Shown: in pieces, positions 33,515-42,140 of the stretch
Numbering within the stretch: the first letter of the stretch is position 1
Layout of the letters: each line of letters starts with the position of its first letter
Source: Acidicapsa ligni
Lineage (GTDB): Bacteria; Acidobacteriota; Terriglobia; Terriglobales; Acidobacteriaceae
Assembly (NCBI RefSeq): GCF_025685655.1
Contig: NZ_JAGSYG010000001.1
Coordinates: 124,001 to 188,000 of the forward strand
Direction: 5' to 3'
DNA length: 64,000 nt
The notes under the pieces: generated by a model
Databases searched by the model: none
Seen by the model: the letters and a program-made list of their open reading frames with translations, nothing else
Told to the model about the DNA's origin: nothing
Made by a program: the position numbers and the translations under genes

Positions 33515-35929
33515 TTACTGGCAGGCTTCGCAGGACTCAGGATTGTCTAACGAGCAGGCTACAGCTTGGATCGTATCGACTGCGCGGTTGGCTATGGCTA
33601 CTGTGGTCTTGGCAATTTTTGTTGCAGGTCTCGAACGCAGGTAGTAAGTGGTCTTGATTCCCTTCTTCCATGCATACATATACATGCTGCTGAGACGACC
33701 GATATTGGGCGATTCAGCGAAGAGGTTCAGCGATTGGCTCTGGTCGATAAAAGCTCCGCGATCGGCGGCCATGTCGATGAGCGAACGCATGGGAACTTCC
33801 CACACGGTGCGGTAAATCAATTTGAGTTCGTCGGTGATCTCATCGATTTTCTGAATGGAGCCTTCGGCAAGCTTGATGCGGGTGCGCATCTCTTCAGACC
33901 ACAGGCCGAGGGCCTTGAGTTCGTTCACGAGGTACTTGTTGATCTGCATGAACTCGCCCGACAATGTCTCGCGCTTGAACATGTTGGAAATCTGCGGCTC
34001 GATGCACTCATAGCAGCCCACGATGGACGCAATGGTTGCAGTCGGTGCAATGGCGATCATGAGCGAGTTGCGCATGCCCACAGTCTTCATGCGAAGACGC
34101 AGAGCATCCCAGCGCGCAGTGTCCTTTGGCGTAACGCCCCAGAGATCGAACTGGAATTCACCATGCGCGGCGCGAGTTTCGTTGAAGGCCGCATGCGGTC
34201 CATCTTTCTCGGCCAGATCGCACGAGGCCGAGATAGCGTGGAAATAAATCTCTTCCTGGATCTTGGCTGAGAGCTCGCGGGCTTCTATCGAGTCAAAGGC
34301 CCAGCGCAGTTGGAAGAAGACATCTTGAAGGCCCATGACGCCAAGGCCCACTGGACGCCAGCGCGAGTTCGATACGGCAGCCTGCGAAACCGGGTAGTAG
34401 TTAATGTCGATGACGCGGTCGAGCATAGGTACAGCGTGGCGAACTGTGGCCGCAAGCTTATCGAAATCGAACTTGCCATCCGTCAGGTGACGGCCAAGGT
34501 TGATGCTGCCGAGATTGCAGACGGCTGTCTCTTCGTGCGACGTAACCTCGGTGATCTCGGTGCAGAGATTAGAGAGATGCACCGTGTTGCCGGGATGGCC
34601 GGTCTGGTTGCACTTTATGTTGCAGGCATCCTTGAAGACCATCCAGCCATTGCCGGTCTCGGCAAGCGTACGCATCATGCGGGCGTAGAGGTCGCGGGCC
34701 TTGATCTGGCGCTTGTAGAGCTGTTTCTGTTCGGCCTCAATGTAGGCCTTTTCAAAGGCTTCACCATAGAGGTCGGTGAGCTGCGGCACGTCCTTGGGAT
34801 CGAAGAGCGACCACATGCCGTCCTCATCGGAGCGGCGCATAAAGAGATCGGGAATCCAGTTAGCGAGATTGAGATTGTAGGTGCGGCGTGCTGCATCGCC
34901 GGTGTTATCGCGCATCTCAAGGAAGGACTCGACATCGGCATGCCAGGGCTCGAGATAAACGCAGGCAGCACCCTTGCGCTTGCCGCCCTGATTGACTGCG
35001 GCAACGGACGCATCCAGCGTACGCAGCCAGGGAACGATGCCGTTTGAAAGACCATTGGTGGCGCGGATCAGCGAACCTTCGCTGCGAATGCGATGGAAAG
35101 CAAGGCCGATGCCGCCGGAGAACTTCGACAGCAATGCAATCTGTTTATAGACGTCATAAATCGAATCAAGCGAATCGAGCGGCGAGTCGATGAGGTAGCA
35201 GCTCGACATCTGGCTGTGCTTCGTGCCGCTATTGAAGAGCGTCGGCGAGCTGGGCAGATAATCGTGCGAGGCGAGGAGATTGTAGAAATCCACAGCTTCA
35301 TTCACGCGTGTGGAAAGCCCGGCAGCAACGCGCATGAAAAAGTACTGCGGCGTCTCCGTGACCTGGCGGGTGATTGGGTGACGAAGCAGGTACCTGTCGT
35401 AAACAGTGCGCAGGCCGAAGTACTCAAAGCGGTCGGATAGGCGGTCATCGATGGCCGAGTTCAGCTTGCGCGCATTGGCGTTAACGAACTCCCATGCTTC
35501 CTTGGAGACGACGCCCTCGCGGCTGCCAATCTCGACCGACTGCGAAAAGGAGTAGATATTCTGCCCGGCAACTTCCTTCGAGATGGTCGCGAGGAGTAGA
35601 CGTGCAGCCAGGCGCGAGTATTCCGGCTCCTCGGCAATCAGAGAGGCTGCGGTCTGGATCGAAATGGAATCGAGTTCGCGGGTGCTGGCTCCGTCGAAGA
35701 GGCCACCGATAGTCTTGCTGGCGACGCGGATCGGATCGACGTGAGGAAGACCGTGGCAGCAGCGCTCGACAGCGCGGACGATCTTGTTGACATCAACGGG
35801 TTCGAGGCCGCCGTTGCGCTTGCGGACCTGCATCTGGGGAGTTGGGTCGGCTGGAGGAAAATTCGGGTCGAGGTCAGATAGCGACGACTGGTGGAGCGAG
35901 GCTGAGAGAGCAGATTCAATCGTGGCCAT
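33515..35929 (-). CDS. nrdA: Class Ia ribonucleotide reductase, alpha subunit
   Basis: Catalytic subunit reducing ribonucleoside diphosphates. 804 residues from ATG 35929. An N-terminal ATP-cone (VRKRNGGLEPVDVNKIVRAV) indicates dATP allosteric control. Active-site blocks: SSCYLIDSP (first redox Cys), HLSNLCTEI (Asn, thiyl Cys and Glu), ETAVCNLGSINL (second redox Cys), PTATIASIVGCYECIEPQI, and TTYYLRSRP with the radical-transfer Tyr pair. The C-terminal shuttle is CEACQ. The frame continues upstream to 36154 through the leader, so an alternative ATG at 35980 exists, but those residues read through riboswitch-linked sequence. AAGGAAAGG lies somewhat far (about 16 nt) from the chosen start. Confidence 0.95.
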   Translation of the reverse strand: MATIESALSASLHQSSLSDLDPNFPPADPTPQMQVRKRNGGLEPVDVNKIVRAVERCCHGLPHVDPIRVASKTIGGLFDGASTRELDSISIQTAASLIAEEPEYSRLAARLLLATISKEVAGQNIYSFSQSVEIGSREGVVSKEAWEFVNANARKLNSAIDDRLSDRFEYFGLRTVYDRYLLRHPITRQVTETPQYFFMRVAAGLSTRVNEAVDFYNLLASHDYLPSSPTLFNSGTKHSQMSSCYLIDSPLDSLDSIYDVYKQIALLSKFSGGIGLAFHRIRSEGSLIRATNGLSNGIVPWLRTLDASVAAVNQGGKRKGAACVYLEPWHADVESFLEMRDNTGDAARRTYNLNLANWIPDLFMRRSDEDGMWSLFDPKDVPQLTDLYGEAFEKAYIEAEQKQLYKRQIKARDLYARMMRTLAETGNGWMVFKDACNIKCNQTGHPGNTVHLSNLCTEITEVTSHEETAVCNLGSINLGRHLTDGKFDFDKLAATVRHAVPMLDRVIDINYYPVSQAAVSNSRWRPVGLGVMGLQDVFFQLRWAFDSIEARELSAKIQEEIYFHAISASCDLAEKDGPHAAFNETRAAHGEFQFDLWGVTPKDTARWDALRLRMKTVGMRNSLMIAIAPTATIASIVGCYECIEPQISNMFKRETLSGEFMQINKYLVNELKALGLWSEEMRTRIKLAEGSIQKIDEITDELKLIYRTVWEVPMRSLIDMAADRGAFIDQSQSLNLFAESPNIGRLSSMYMYAWKKGIKTTYYLRSRPATKIAKTTVAIANRAVDTIQAVACSLDNPESCEACQ

Positions 35930-36099
35930 TTTGGGGAATGGTCCTTTCCTTGGGTTCAGGATTCTTGCAACGAGTTTCATTCGTACAAAATCGGGGTTTA
36001 AATTGGGCGCCGGGGAGGATTGGTCACGGGTACGGACAGAAGTCGGCGATAGAACGGCGGACTCGTGCGGATCACCCGATCCTCCCCTCGGAGGCGTGT

Positions 36100-36290
36100 G
36101 TTGCTCATATGCCCTTCGGCATCCTTCTCGGCAGGTATTCGGACTTGCAGGCAACCTGAAAACAGCGACTTCCCAACTCGAAAAGAGCTGGGTACTGAGT
36201 CGGAGCTATCGTTCCTGCTTACCGATGCGGGGCAGTTCCGGAAGTTCGCCGGCTTCCCTTTTTTCATGCTGGTCATGGAAACGGCTCGTG
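36100..36290 (-). promoter_or_regulatory. Cobalamin (B12) riboswitch ahead of nrdAB
   Basis: Read on the minus strand, the leader contains in order AAAAAAGGGAAGCCGGCGAAC (split here: AAAAAAGGGAAGC then CGGCGAAC), TTCCGGAACTGCCCCGCA, a GGTAAGCAGG segment, and the B12 box AAGTCCGAATACCTGCC (36130-36146). These are the conserved core and B12-box elements of adenosylcobalamin riboswitches in the correct order and spacing. It ends about 170 bp before the nrdA start. A G-rich hairpin (CCTCC/GGAGG, about 36085-36105) follows and could be part of the expression platform. Expected effect: repression of nrdAB when B12 is available. Exact borders are approximate. Confidence 0.88.
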
Positions 36291-36663
36291 ATCAGCCACC
36301 GTGAAGTAAATCGACTATATCGTGGATCGGCGGCTGGAGCAACAACTATATGTTGGGGTATATGTGGAAATCCCATGAGTCTCGAAATGCCAATTTGTGC
36401 TCCGTTTTTTGGCAAAAGTCAAATGAGTTTCTGGTACGGAAACTTCTTCGGCAACGGGACTTTAGTCATAGGCTCAAGCTGTTTTTCTCTTGCCTGAAGA
36501 GCTTTTTTGCTCTGTCTAAAAAACACGGCTGTGTGCATTTCAAATCCGGCCGCAAATCCATAGCCACTCCTCCATTCTCCACCTCGCGAACATTATTTTT
36601 CTCAAATGCGTATGGCCTTGCATCCTCACGGGAAATTTGCTGCGGATAAGAAAGTAGAGGCGC
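36291..36663. other. Divergent upstream region of nrdA and the ECF sigma gene
   Basis: About 370 bp, AT-richer than average, lying between the 5' end of the B12 riboswitch and the ECF sigma start. It must hold the nrdAB promoter and the sigma-operon promoter. I found no convincing small gene or palindrome. Confidence 0.4.
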
Positions 36664-37200
36664 ATGAGAGAGCAATTGAGCTGGCAGCCGGACTTCGAGC
36701 AACTCGTAGACGAGCACCAGTCGATGGTTTTTTCGTTGGCATGGCGAATGACAGGCGATCGCGGAATGGCCGAAGAGGTGGCGCAGGATGTGCTCCTTGA
36801 ACTGGACCGCAATCTTCGTAAGCTTAGCTCTGCCGATCATGTGCGCTTCTGGCTGCGAAAGGTTACAGTGCATCGCTCGACGGATGCGCTGCGACGCAGG
36901 AACACGAGGGAGCCTGGATGGGATGAAGGCTTCTGGGTTGAACTTGAGGAACGGCATGGGCTGGTCGAATCCGATGAAGGATCTGCAATGTCCATGCGCA
37001 TTGAGGAATTGATGGCAAGTTTGCCGGAATCACAGCGGGCGGCGCTGATTCTTCGCTACCAGGAAGACCTGACGCCGGAGGAAATTGCAGCGACGTTGAA
37101 GGCTCCGGTAGCGACGATAAAGAGCCAGTTGCAGAGAGGTTTGAAGCTGCTGCGGCTGCGAGCCAGCAATTACCTGAAGGAGTATGTCCGTGGAACATAA
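36664..37200 (+). CDS. ECF-type sigma-70 family factor
   Basis: 178-residue alternative sigma factor. Region 2 is FEQLVDEHQSMVFSLAWRMT followed by GMAEEVAQDVLLELDRNL, the core-binding and -10 recognition helices. A variable acidic linker follows. Region 4 is LPESQRAALILRYQEDLTPE then EIAATLKAPVATIKSQLQRG, the -35 helix-turn-helix. GAGG stands just before the ATG. Its 3' end overlaps the next gene by 17 bp, the usual coupling of an ECF factor with its regulator. It probably controls the genes immediately downstream, but no target promoter motif could be defined. Confidence 0.9.
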   Translation: MREQLSWQPDFEQLVDEHQSMVFSLAWRMTGDRGMAEEVAQDVLLELDRNLRKLSSADHVRFWLRKVTVHRSTDALRRRNTREPGWDEGFWVELEERHGLVESDEGSAMSMRIEELMASLPESQRAALILRYQEDLTPEEIAATLKAPVATIKSQLQRGLKLLRLRASNYLKEYVRGT

Positions 37201-37567
37201 CGAGCGACAGGAAAAGAACGAGAAAAAGGAACGCAGGGATCGAAAAATCGAGCAGCATGAGATTGAAGAGTTCGAGCAGAAACTGCGATTTGCACTGCAG
37301 CATCGCGCCGCTCCCGTGGGGATGAAACAACGCGTGCTGGCGCTGGCCAGGGAACGCCGGCAGAAGCGGCATGGCTGGCAATGGATGATGCAGCGGGTTA
37401 CGGCTTCCCTTGTGCTGGCAGCGATGGTCGGCGGAGCCCTGGTCTATCACCAGGTGGACGAGCGGCATAAGGGCGAGGCAGCGCGAGAACAGGTAATGCT
37501 TGCGCTGAAGATCACAAACAAAACGCTGAATCGAGTGAATGCACGGTTGACGGACGACGATCAGTGA
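37184..37567 (+). CDS. Small single-span membrane protein, putative anti-sigma regulator
   Basis: 127 residues. The N-terminal 60 residues are very charged (NEKKERRDRKIEQHEIEEFE) and would be cytoplasmic. Then come FALQHRAAPVGMKQRVLALA, a transmembrane span (VTASLVLAAMVGGALVYHQV, about residues 69-88), and a short Lys/Glu/Asn outer tail. Overlap with the sigma gene and this topology suggest an anti-sigma factor, but the zinc anti-sigma HxxxCxxC motif is absent. The role is inferred from position only. Confidence 0.7.
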   Translation: MSVEHNERQEKNEKKERRDRKIEQHEIEEFEQKLRFALQHRAAPVGMKQRVLALARERRQKRHGWQWMMQRVTASLVLAAMVGGALVYHQVDERHKGEAAREQVMLALKITNKTLNRVNARLTDDDQ

Positions 37568-37666
37568 GCCCCGGCGGCGAATGCCCCGGTTGTTTTCACT
37601 GCTTTATGGCGCGGCTAAACCACGCCCCTTCAAAACACATTTTTTGACGCTGGAAAGAGGACCGAA

Positions 37667-38263
37667 ATGAAGAAGACCGGGATGAAGACGAGAATGAAAA
37701 AGATGGGGATCTGGGTGGGGGTTTTGGCAGTTGGAATTCTGGGTGCAGCAAGTGTGTACGGGCAGGATGAGTTGCCCGCTCCTTCGCCGATTGAGAAGTC
37801 GCTGGCATCGCGTGCAATACACACAACCGAGGTAACCCTGGATAAAAACATGCTGGCGTTTGCGGCGAAATTCATGGACGACAAGAACGGCGATAAGGAC
37901 GACAAAGCTGCCCACGACATGATCCAAAACCTGAAGGGCGTCTATGTGCGGGAGTATGAGTTCGACAAGGATCACTCATATACCGCCGAGGAGCTCGACG
38001 GATTGCGAAAGTATTTCGAGCACTCCGACTGGTCTCCGATGGTGCATGAACGAACCAAGGGAGTTGCCGAAGGCACGGATGTTTTCGTGAAGCTGGTAAA
38101 TGGGCAGATGCAGGGGCTGTTTGTTCTGGACGCTGAGGCAAAAGAGCTGTCGCTGGTGCTGATTCTGGGACCGATCGACATAGACAAGATCAGTAGCCTC
38201 GGCGGAACGTTTGGCATTCCGAAAGACGCCGTGAAGAAGGCGCAGAAGGATGTGAGCAAATGA
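37667..38263 (+). CDS. Exported DUF4252 protein
   Basis: 198 residues, with GAGG before the ATG and a signal peptide ending GAASVYGQ. The mature part has EVTLDKNMLAFAAKFMDD, QNLKGVYVREYEFDKDHSY and a C-terminal LVLILGPIDIDKISSLGG, the pattern of DUF4252 proteins found behind ECF sigma/anti-sigma pairs in Acidobacteriota and Bacteroidota. Biochemical function unknown; probably periplasmic or membrane-attached. Its stop overlaps the start of the next, related gene by 4 bp. Confidence 0.8.
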   Translation: MKKTGMKTRMKKMGIWVGVLAVGILGAASVYGQDELPAPSPIEKSLASRAIHTTEVTLDKNMLAFAAKFMDDKNGDKDDKAAHDMIQNLKGVYVREYEFDKDHSYTAEELDGLRKYFEHSDWSPMVHERTKGVAEGTDVFVKLVNGQMQGLFVLDAEAKELSLVLILGPIDIDKISSLGGTFGIPKDAVKKAQKDVSK

Positions 38264-38865
38264 AACAGCGCTGGTTTGGAGTGATGATTGTTGGCGGAAT
38301 GGTGGCCGTGATGGCTCCGATGATCGTGCTGGCCGCAGGTGGAAGTGCCGGCGGATTTGAAGCCGTAGTACACGGAATCGAACAGCGATATAACACCCAG
38401 GCGACACAGATTCCGTTCATGGGATTGATGAGCGGAATTGTGCGCATCTCGACGCATGGCAACGTGAAGGGAATACATGTAGCGGAATTTGAGCACTTTG
38501 ATTCCGCCGTCGATGGCGACGAACTGAACACCCTGGTAACGCAGCGTGCGGGCAAGGGATGGCAGCGCATCGTTCGCGAGACCAGCAGAAGCGGCGGCGA
38601 CCAGAGCCTGATCTTCGTGCGGCCCGAGGGCGACCACATGGGCATGCTCGTAGTGGATCTGGATGGGCGTGAGATGGATGTAGTGCAGATATCCGTCAAT
38701 CCCGAAGAGCTTGCGCGTGAAGTATCAAAGCATAGCGGCCACCATAACGAAACCGAAGCAGCCAAGGATGACGGTATGAATGGCAGCGGTAAGCATCTCA
38801 ACGGGCAGGATCATGGGCGCGTCGGTGAAGGCAACTCCGAAGACAGCTCGGATGAGCACAACTAG
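38260..38865 (+). CDS. Exported DUF4252-like protein, paralogue of the preceding gene
   Basis: 201 residues starting inside the previous stop (ATGA). Signal peptide VAVMAPMIVLAAGG. The body repeats the layout of its neighbour: GNVKGIHVAEFEHFDSAVDG matches QNLKGVYVREYEF, and a strand-rich end VVDLDGREMDVVQISVNPEEL matches the DUF4252 terminus. The last about 40 residues are a His/Asn/Asp/Gly-rich hydrophilic tail (HHNETEAAKDDGMNGSG), not seen in the partner. The two probably arose by tandem duplication and act together; function unknown. Confidence 0.72.
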   Translation: MKQRWFGVMIVGGMVAVMAPMIVLAAGGSAGGFEAVVHGIEQRYNTQATQIPFMGLMSGIVRISTHGNVKGIHVAEFEHFDSAVDGDELNTLVTQRAGKGWQRIVRETSRSGGDQSLIFVRPEGDHMGMLVVDLDGREMDVVQISVNPEELAREVSKHSGHHNETEAAKDDGMNGSGKHLNGQDHGRVGEGNSEDSSDEHN

Positions 38866-38951
38866 CACCAGGGATACAGTCATGATTCCCCGCTCCAATT
38901 CCCGGCCTTTGGCTATAGGCGAGCACTGCGATGTCTGCGTAGACTGGCAGT

Positions 38952-39923
38952 GTGGCATTGGTAACAGGCTCCAATTCGGTTGAGGGGTATCGGGGCAGGC
39001 TGGCGCCTTCGCCGACCGGTCTGCTCCATATCGGCCATGCGCGAACCTTCTGGACAGCGTACAGCCGCGCCAGGGCGGCTCAGGGCACGCTCGTAATGCG
39101 CATGGACGACCTGGACCAGGAGCGCAGCAAGCCGGAGTTTGCTGAGGCAGCCATCGAAGACCTGCGCTGGCTGGGAATTCGCTGGCAGGAAGGGCCGGGC
39201 AGGCTTGAACGCTCCAGCAAGTCCGAGGGCTCGGACAAATCCGGCGGCCTATATGCGCCTTACCTGCAAAGCAAGCGGCACAGTTTTTATCGAAGCGCGT
39301 GGCAAAAGCTGCTGCGATGGGGATATCTCTACCCCTGCCGATGCACGCGAAAAGAGCTTGCAGCAATCGCTTCTGCTCCGCATGAAGGCTCCCAAGCCGC
39401 TGGCGTGACTCAGTTCGCTGGTGTGGATGACGAGCCCATCTATCCAGGAACCTGTCGGCATCTGGCAAGCGAAACGGCGCAGCTACCGGGACCGACAGCC
39501 ACGAGTTATGGACCCCAGCAGGCGAACTGGCGCTTTCGCGTACCGGACGGCCTGGCCGTCGAATTCAACGATCAGCACCTCGGCCCGCAGCGGTTTGTAG
39601 CAGGAGTGGACTTTGGAGATTTCCTGGTCTGGCGACGAGATAACACGCCAAGCTACCAATTAGCCTGCGCAGTCGATGATGCCGCAATGGAGATCACCGA
39701 AGTCGTTCGCGGGGCAGACCTGCTGAAGTCTACAGCGCGGCAGATTTTGATTTTGAAGGCGCTGGGATTCGCCGCCCCCAGTTGGTACCACTGCACCCTG
39801 GTCGCCGACCACAATGGGCAACGGCTGGCCAAGCGCCATGACGCACTGGCCCTGCGCGCACTCCGCCAACGTGGACTGACTCCGATGAATATCTTCTCGG
39901 CCGAGTTGCCGGTCATGGCATAG
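38952..39923 (+). CDS. gluQ: Glutamyl-Q tRNA(Asp) synthetase
   Basis: Truncated class I synthetase that activates glutamate and attaches it to queuosine at the wobble base of tRNA-Asp. 323 residues, the family's length, lacking an anticodon-binding domain. HIGH-type motif LAPSPTGLLHIGHARTF; KMSKS-like loop LAKRHDALAL; a zinc site formed by YPCRCTRKEL and YPGTCRH. ITEVVRGADLL is the family signature. Start is GTG at 38952 with only a weak ribosome binding site; TTG at 38958 is possible. It implies that the host carries queuosine-modified tRNA. Confidence 0.92.
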   Translation: MALVTGSNSVEGYRGRLAPSPTGLLHIGHARTFWTAYSRARAAQGTLVMRMDDLDQERSKPEFAEAAIEDLRWLGIRWQEGPGRLERSSKSEGSDKSGGLYAPYLQSKRHSFYRSAWQKLLRWGYLYPCRCTRKELAAIASAPHEGSQAAGVTQFAGVDDEPIYPGTCRHLASETAQLPGPTATSYGPQQANWRFRVPDGLAVEFNDQHLGPQRFVAGVDFGDFLVWRRDNTPSYQLACAVDDAAMEITEVVRGADLLKSTARQILILKALGFAAPSWYHCTLVADHNGQRLAKRHDALALRALRQRGLTPMNIFSAELPVMA

Positions 39924-40094
39924 AAGGAAACAGCTCAACGTGACAACCATCAAGCGCAACCATCATCCCATCCCTGCCATAAATGCCCGACAAGGATGGG
40001 AGCACAAAGATTTCTTCTTGAAACAACCGAACCTGAACCACATAAGCCTGAGACAAACAAGCCAGATTCCACGATGACCTCAGGCGTATTCGGC

Positions 40095-41438
40095 TTATTC
40101 GAATACAGGCACGTAGACGGCATAGCCTCTAGGTGGAGCTGGAAACTCAGCATTCCCATCGGCATCGGTCGTACGTTCGTCTGGATGCGCTGAATCGTGG
40201 CCGTCCCACGCTGCGGGGCGGAATTTTTGATTGGGCCATTGCGTCTTGACGCTGGTGCCGCTCCACTTATCGCCCAGGTTATTCAGCACATAGATCAAGC
40301 CCGGTTGATTCACCATATCGGACTTATAGCCGACGCGTTGCATGATGTAGAGATCGGGATCGGCATGCAGAATCTGCGAGTCGCCACCGGCGTTGTCATG
40401 GTGAACAGCGATAAGTGCATCGATGCCGTTCGGTGTGCCGCCTCGGCCAAGCCCGTTGTTGTAATAGTCGTACCAGAAGATGCACGGATAGCCTTCATGG
40501 ACAAGGATGAAGGAGTAAGCAAGCATCTTGTCGTTCACAATAGCGTTGCCCCCCATGTCATGGTTATCGACAAAAGTCGCAGCATGCATGGGCCGGGCAG
40601 TAACGACGGAGCCATTGTCGGTAAGGCCGCGCAGATCGTAGTTGGGCGTGTCGCAGACATCCTTGAGCTTGTAGCGAAGAGGAAAATCAAAGGCCATGAT
40701 CTGGTTGTCCGTCATGCCGTTGACGCGGTCAATCCATGCGCCGATCTCCTCCGATCCAGACCATAGTTCCGCTACGACAAAAGGGGTGAACTCCTCGCCA
40801 TTTTTGACGTAGCGATACTTCGAGAGAATGCCGATCATCCATGCGCCGAAGCCCTTGGCGAAGTCAAAGCGAAAGCCGTCGAAGCCCAGCTCCTCAATGA
40901 GAAAACGGGCATATTCAAACATCGCTTTGTAGACATCCGGATTGCGATGGCAGAGATGAGGAAAGCCCGCGAAGTTTTCGCCCTCGACCATAACCTGTTC
41001 GTAGCGGCTGGGGTGAAAGCAGTTCCAGTCGCGAGGAAATGAGCCGCTCTTGGGATTAAATTTTGTCCAGCGCTTCTGGCCATCCAGAGGATTGACCTCT
41101 TCTTCATCTGCGCCCGAGTTGTGATTGATCACCATGTCGGCGTAGAGGCCGAGATTATTTTCGTGAGCCTTTTTGAGGAGAGCTTCGAGCTCGGCGCGAT
41201 TGCCGTAAAGGGTCTTCACTCCCCCCTTCTGGTCGTAGTCGCCAAGATCCCAGTAGTCATACGGGTCGTAGCCGTTGCCACGAGAATCGGCGGCCTTCGA
41301 AACAGGCGGCAGCCACAACGCGTTGAAGCGGGACTTACCCAGCGCCTCAACATGCTCGGCGACAAAGTTCCACCAGTTATGCTCCTGCTTTTCCAGAATG
41401 GGGGCATCCCAATAAAAGGCCTGCATCATGACTGCCAT
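40095..41438 (-). CDS. Cytoplasmic alpha-amylase, GH13
   Basis: Endo-acting alpha-1,4-glucanase of GH13 (AmyS/GH13_5-like). 447 residues from ATG 41438, preceded by GGAG at 7 nt; the frame extends 11 codons upstream without support. The four GH13 regions are present: DMVINHNSG (101-109), GFRFDFAKG with nucleophile D192, VVAELW with acid/base E224, and FVDNHD with D294. There is no signal peptide, so it probably acts on intracellular glycogen or maltodextrins. C-terminal beta domain ends GYAVYVPVFE. The nearest genes have no link to glycogen metabolism. Confidence 0.93.
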   Translation of the reverse strand: MAVMMQAFYWDAPILEKQEHNWWNFVAEHVEALGKSRFNALWLPPVSKAADSRGNGYDPYDYWDLGDYDQKGGVKTLYGNRAELEALLKKAHENNLGLYADMVINHNSGADEEEVNPLDGQKRWTKFNPKSGSFPRDWNCFHPSRYEQVMVEGENFAGFPHLCHRNPDVYKAMFEYARFLIEELGFDGFRFDFAKGFGAWMIGILSKYRYVKNGEEFTPFVVAELWSGSEEIGAWIDRVNGMTDNQIMAFDFPLRYKLKDVCDTPNYDLRGLTDNGSVVTARPMHAATFVDNHDMGGNAIVNDKMLAYSFILVHEGYPCIFWYDYYNNGLGRGGTPNGIDALIAVHHDNAGGDSQILHADPDLYIMQRVGYKSDMVNQPGLIYVLNNLGDKWSGTSVKTQWPNQKFRPAAWDGHDSAHPDERTTDADGNAEFPAPPRGYAVYVPVFE

Positions 41439-41507
41439 GTTCGTTCTCCGATAGGTGATTTCAATGGGCAACGGAGCTTCCGCATTTTGTCGCGCGAAAG
41501 GATGTAC

Positions 41508-41666
41508 TTATCTCAAGCGAGATACATGGCAGTAGGATGCGGGATAGTCGATTGGCGCTGCTTGGAGGATGTACAGAGAAGCGGATACGGCAAACCCTCC
41601 CCAGACCAGGCAGAGGGCCGCACAGGAAATGAACCAGAGGAAGAAATCAGGAAAGATTGAAGTCAT
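41508..41666 (-). CDS. Possible 52-residue single-span membrane protein
   Basis: Minus-strand frame in the 300-bp gap between the amylase start and the surface-protein gene. It would encode MTSIFPDFFLWFISCAAL, followed by CLVWGGFAVSASLYIL and a short polar tail, i.e. a hydrophobic helix of about 28 residues. The ATG at 41666 lacks a good ribosome binding site and no family is recognised. The rest of the gap shows nothing. Confidence 0.25.
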   Translation of the reverse strand: MTSIFPDFFLWFISCAALCLVWGGFAVSASLYILQAAPIDYPASYCHVSRLR

Positions 41667-41738
41667 GGCCGGGATGCTTAAATCCAGCACCAATCCGGCA
41701 CGCTTCCAGCCCTGCACCAGAACAGACCGGCTCCTGAA

Positions 41739-42140
41739 TTACTTGAGCTTCAGCTCAAACTCCACCTGTTTGCGAGAATCGAAGGAGCTGATCGTTCTCA
41801 CGGCGCTTTTCTTCTTGCCGTGTTCGGCCCAGACTTCATAGTCATCGACCATGCCCACCTGCGCAAAGCGGAAAGAGCCGTTGGCAACGCTGGTAAAGCT
41901 TCTCACGTTGCGCGTCTTCACATTTTTGAGGAAGACGGTTGCCCCGCCGACAAGCGTATCGGTGTCGTCGATAACTTTGCCCTGAACAATGCGCTGGCTA
42001 AAGTTCTGCGCATTCGCTACCTGCAGGCCGATCTGCGAACTGAAACGAGCCGCTGTGCCAGGAACTCCCGTAGGGAGCAGACCGAGGGCTGCGGCGGCCA
42101 TCAAGCCACCGGCTATCCAACTTGCTTTGCGTGCGTTCAA
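41739..42140 (-). CDS. Exported protein with carboxypeptidase-regulatory-like domain
   Basis: 133 residues. N-terminal signal-like segment (ASWIAGGLMAAAALGLL), then a beta-sandwich: IVQGKVIDDTDTLVGGATVF and FLKNVKTRNVRSFTSVANGS, then FRFAQVGMVDDYEVWAEHGK. This is the transthyretin-like CarboxypepD_reg fold that many Acidobacteriota surface proteins carry. Probably a small periplasmic or outer-surface binding module; ligand unknown. Its start overlaps the stop of the LysW-like gene (42137-42140), an unexpected pairing of a cytoplasmic-type zinc ribbon with an exported protein. Confidence 0.7.
   Translation of the reverse strand: MNARKASWIAGGLMAAAALGLLPTGVPGTAARFSSQIGLQVANAQNFSQRIVQGKVIDDTDTLVGGATVFLKNVKTRNVRSFTSVANGSFRFAQVGMVDDYEVWAEHGKKKSAVRTISSFDSRKQVEFELKLK

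Noticed and set aside
38725-38883. Minus-strand hydrophobic 52-residue frame with a fair ribosome binding site
   Set aside because: Lies wholly antisense to the hydrophilic tail of the second DUF4252-like gene; antisense of polar codons is naturally hydrophobic.
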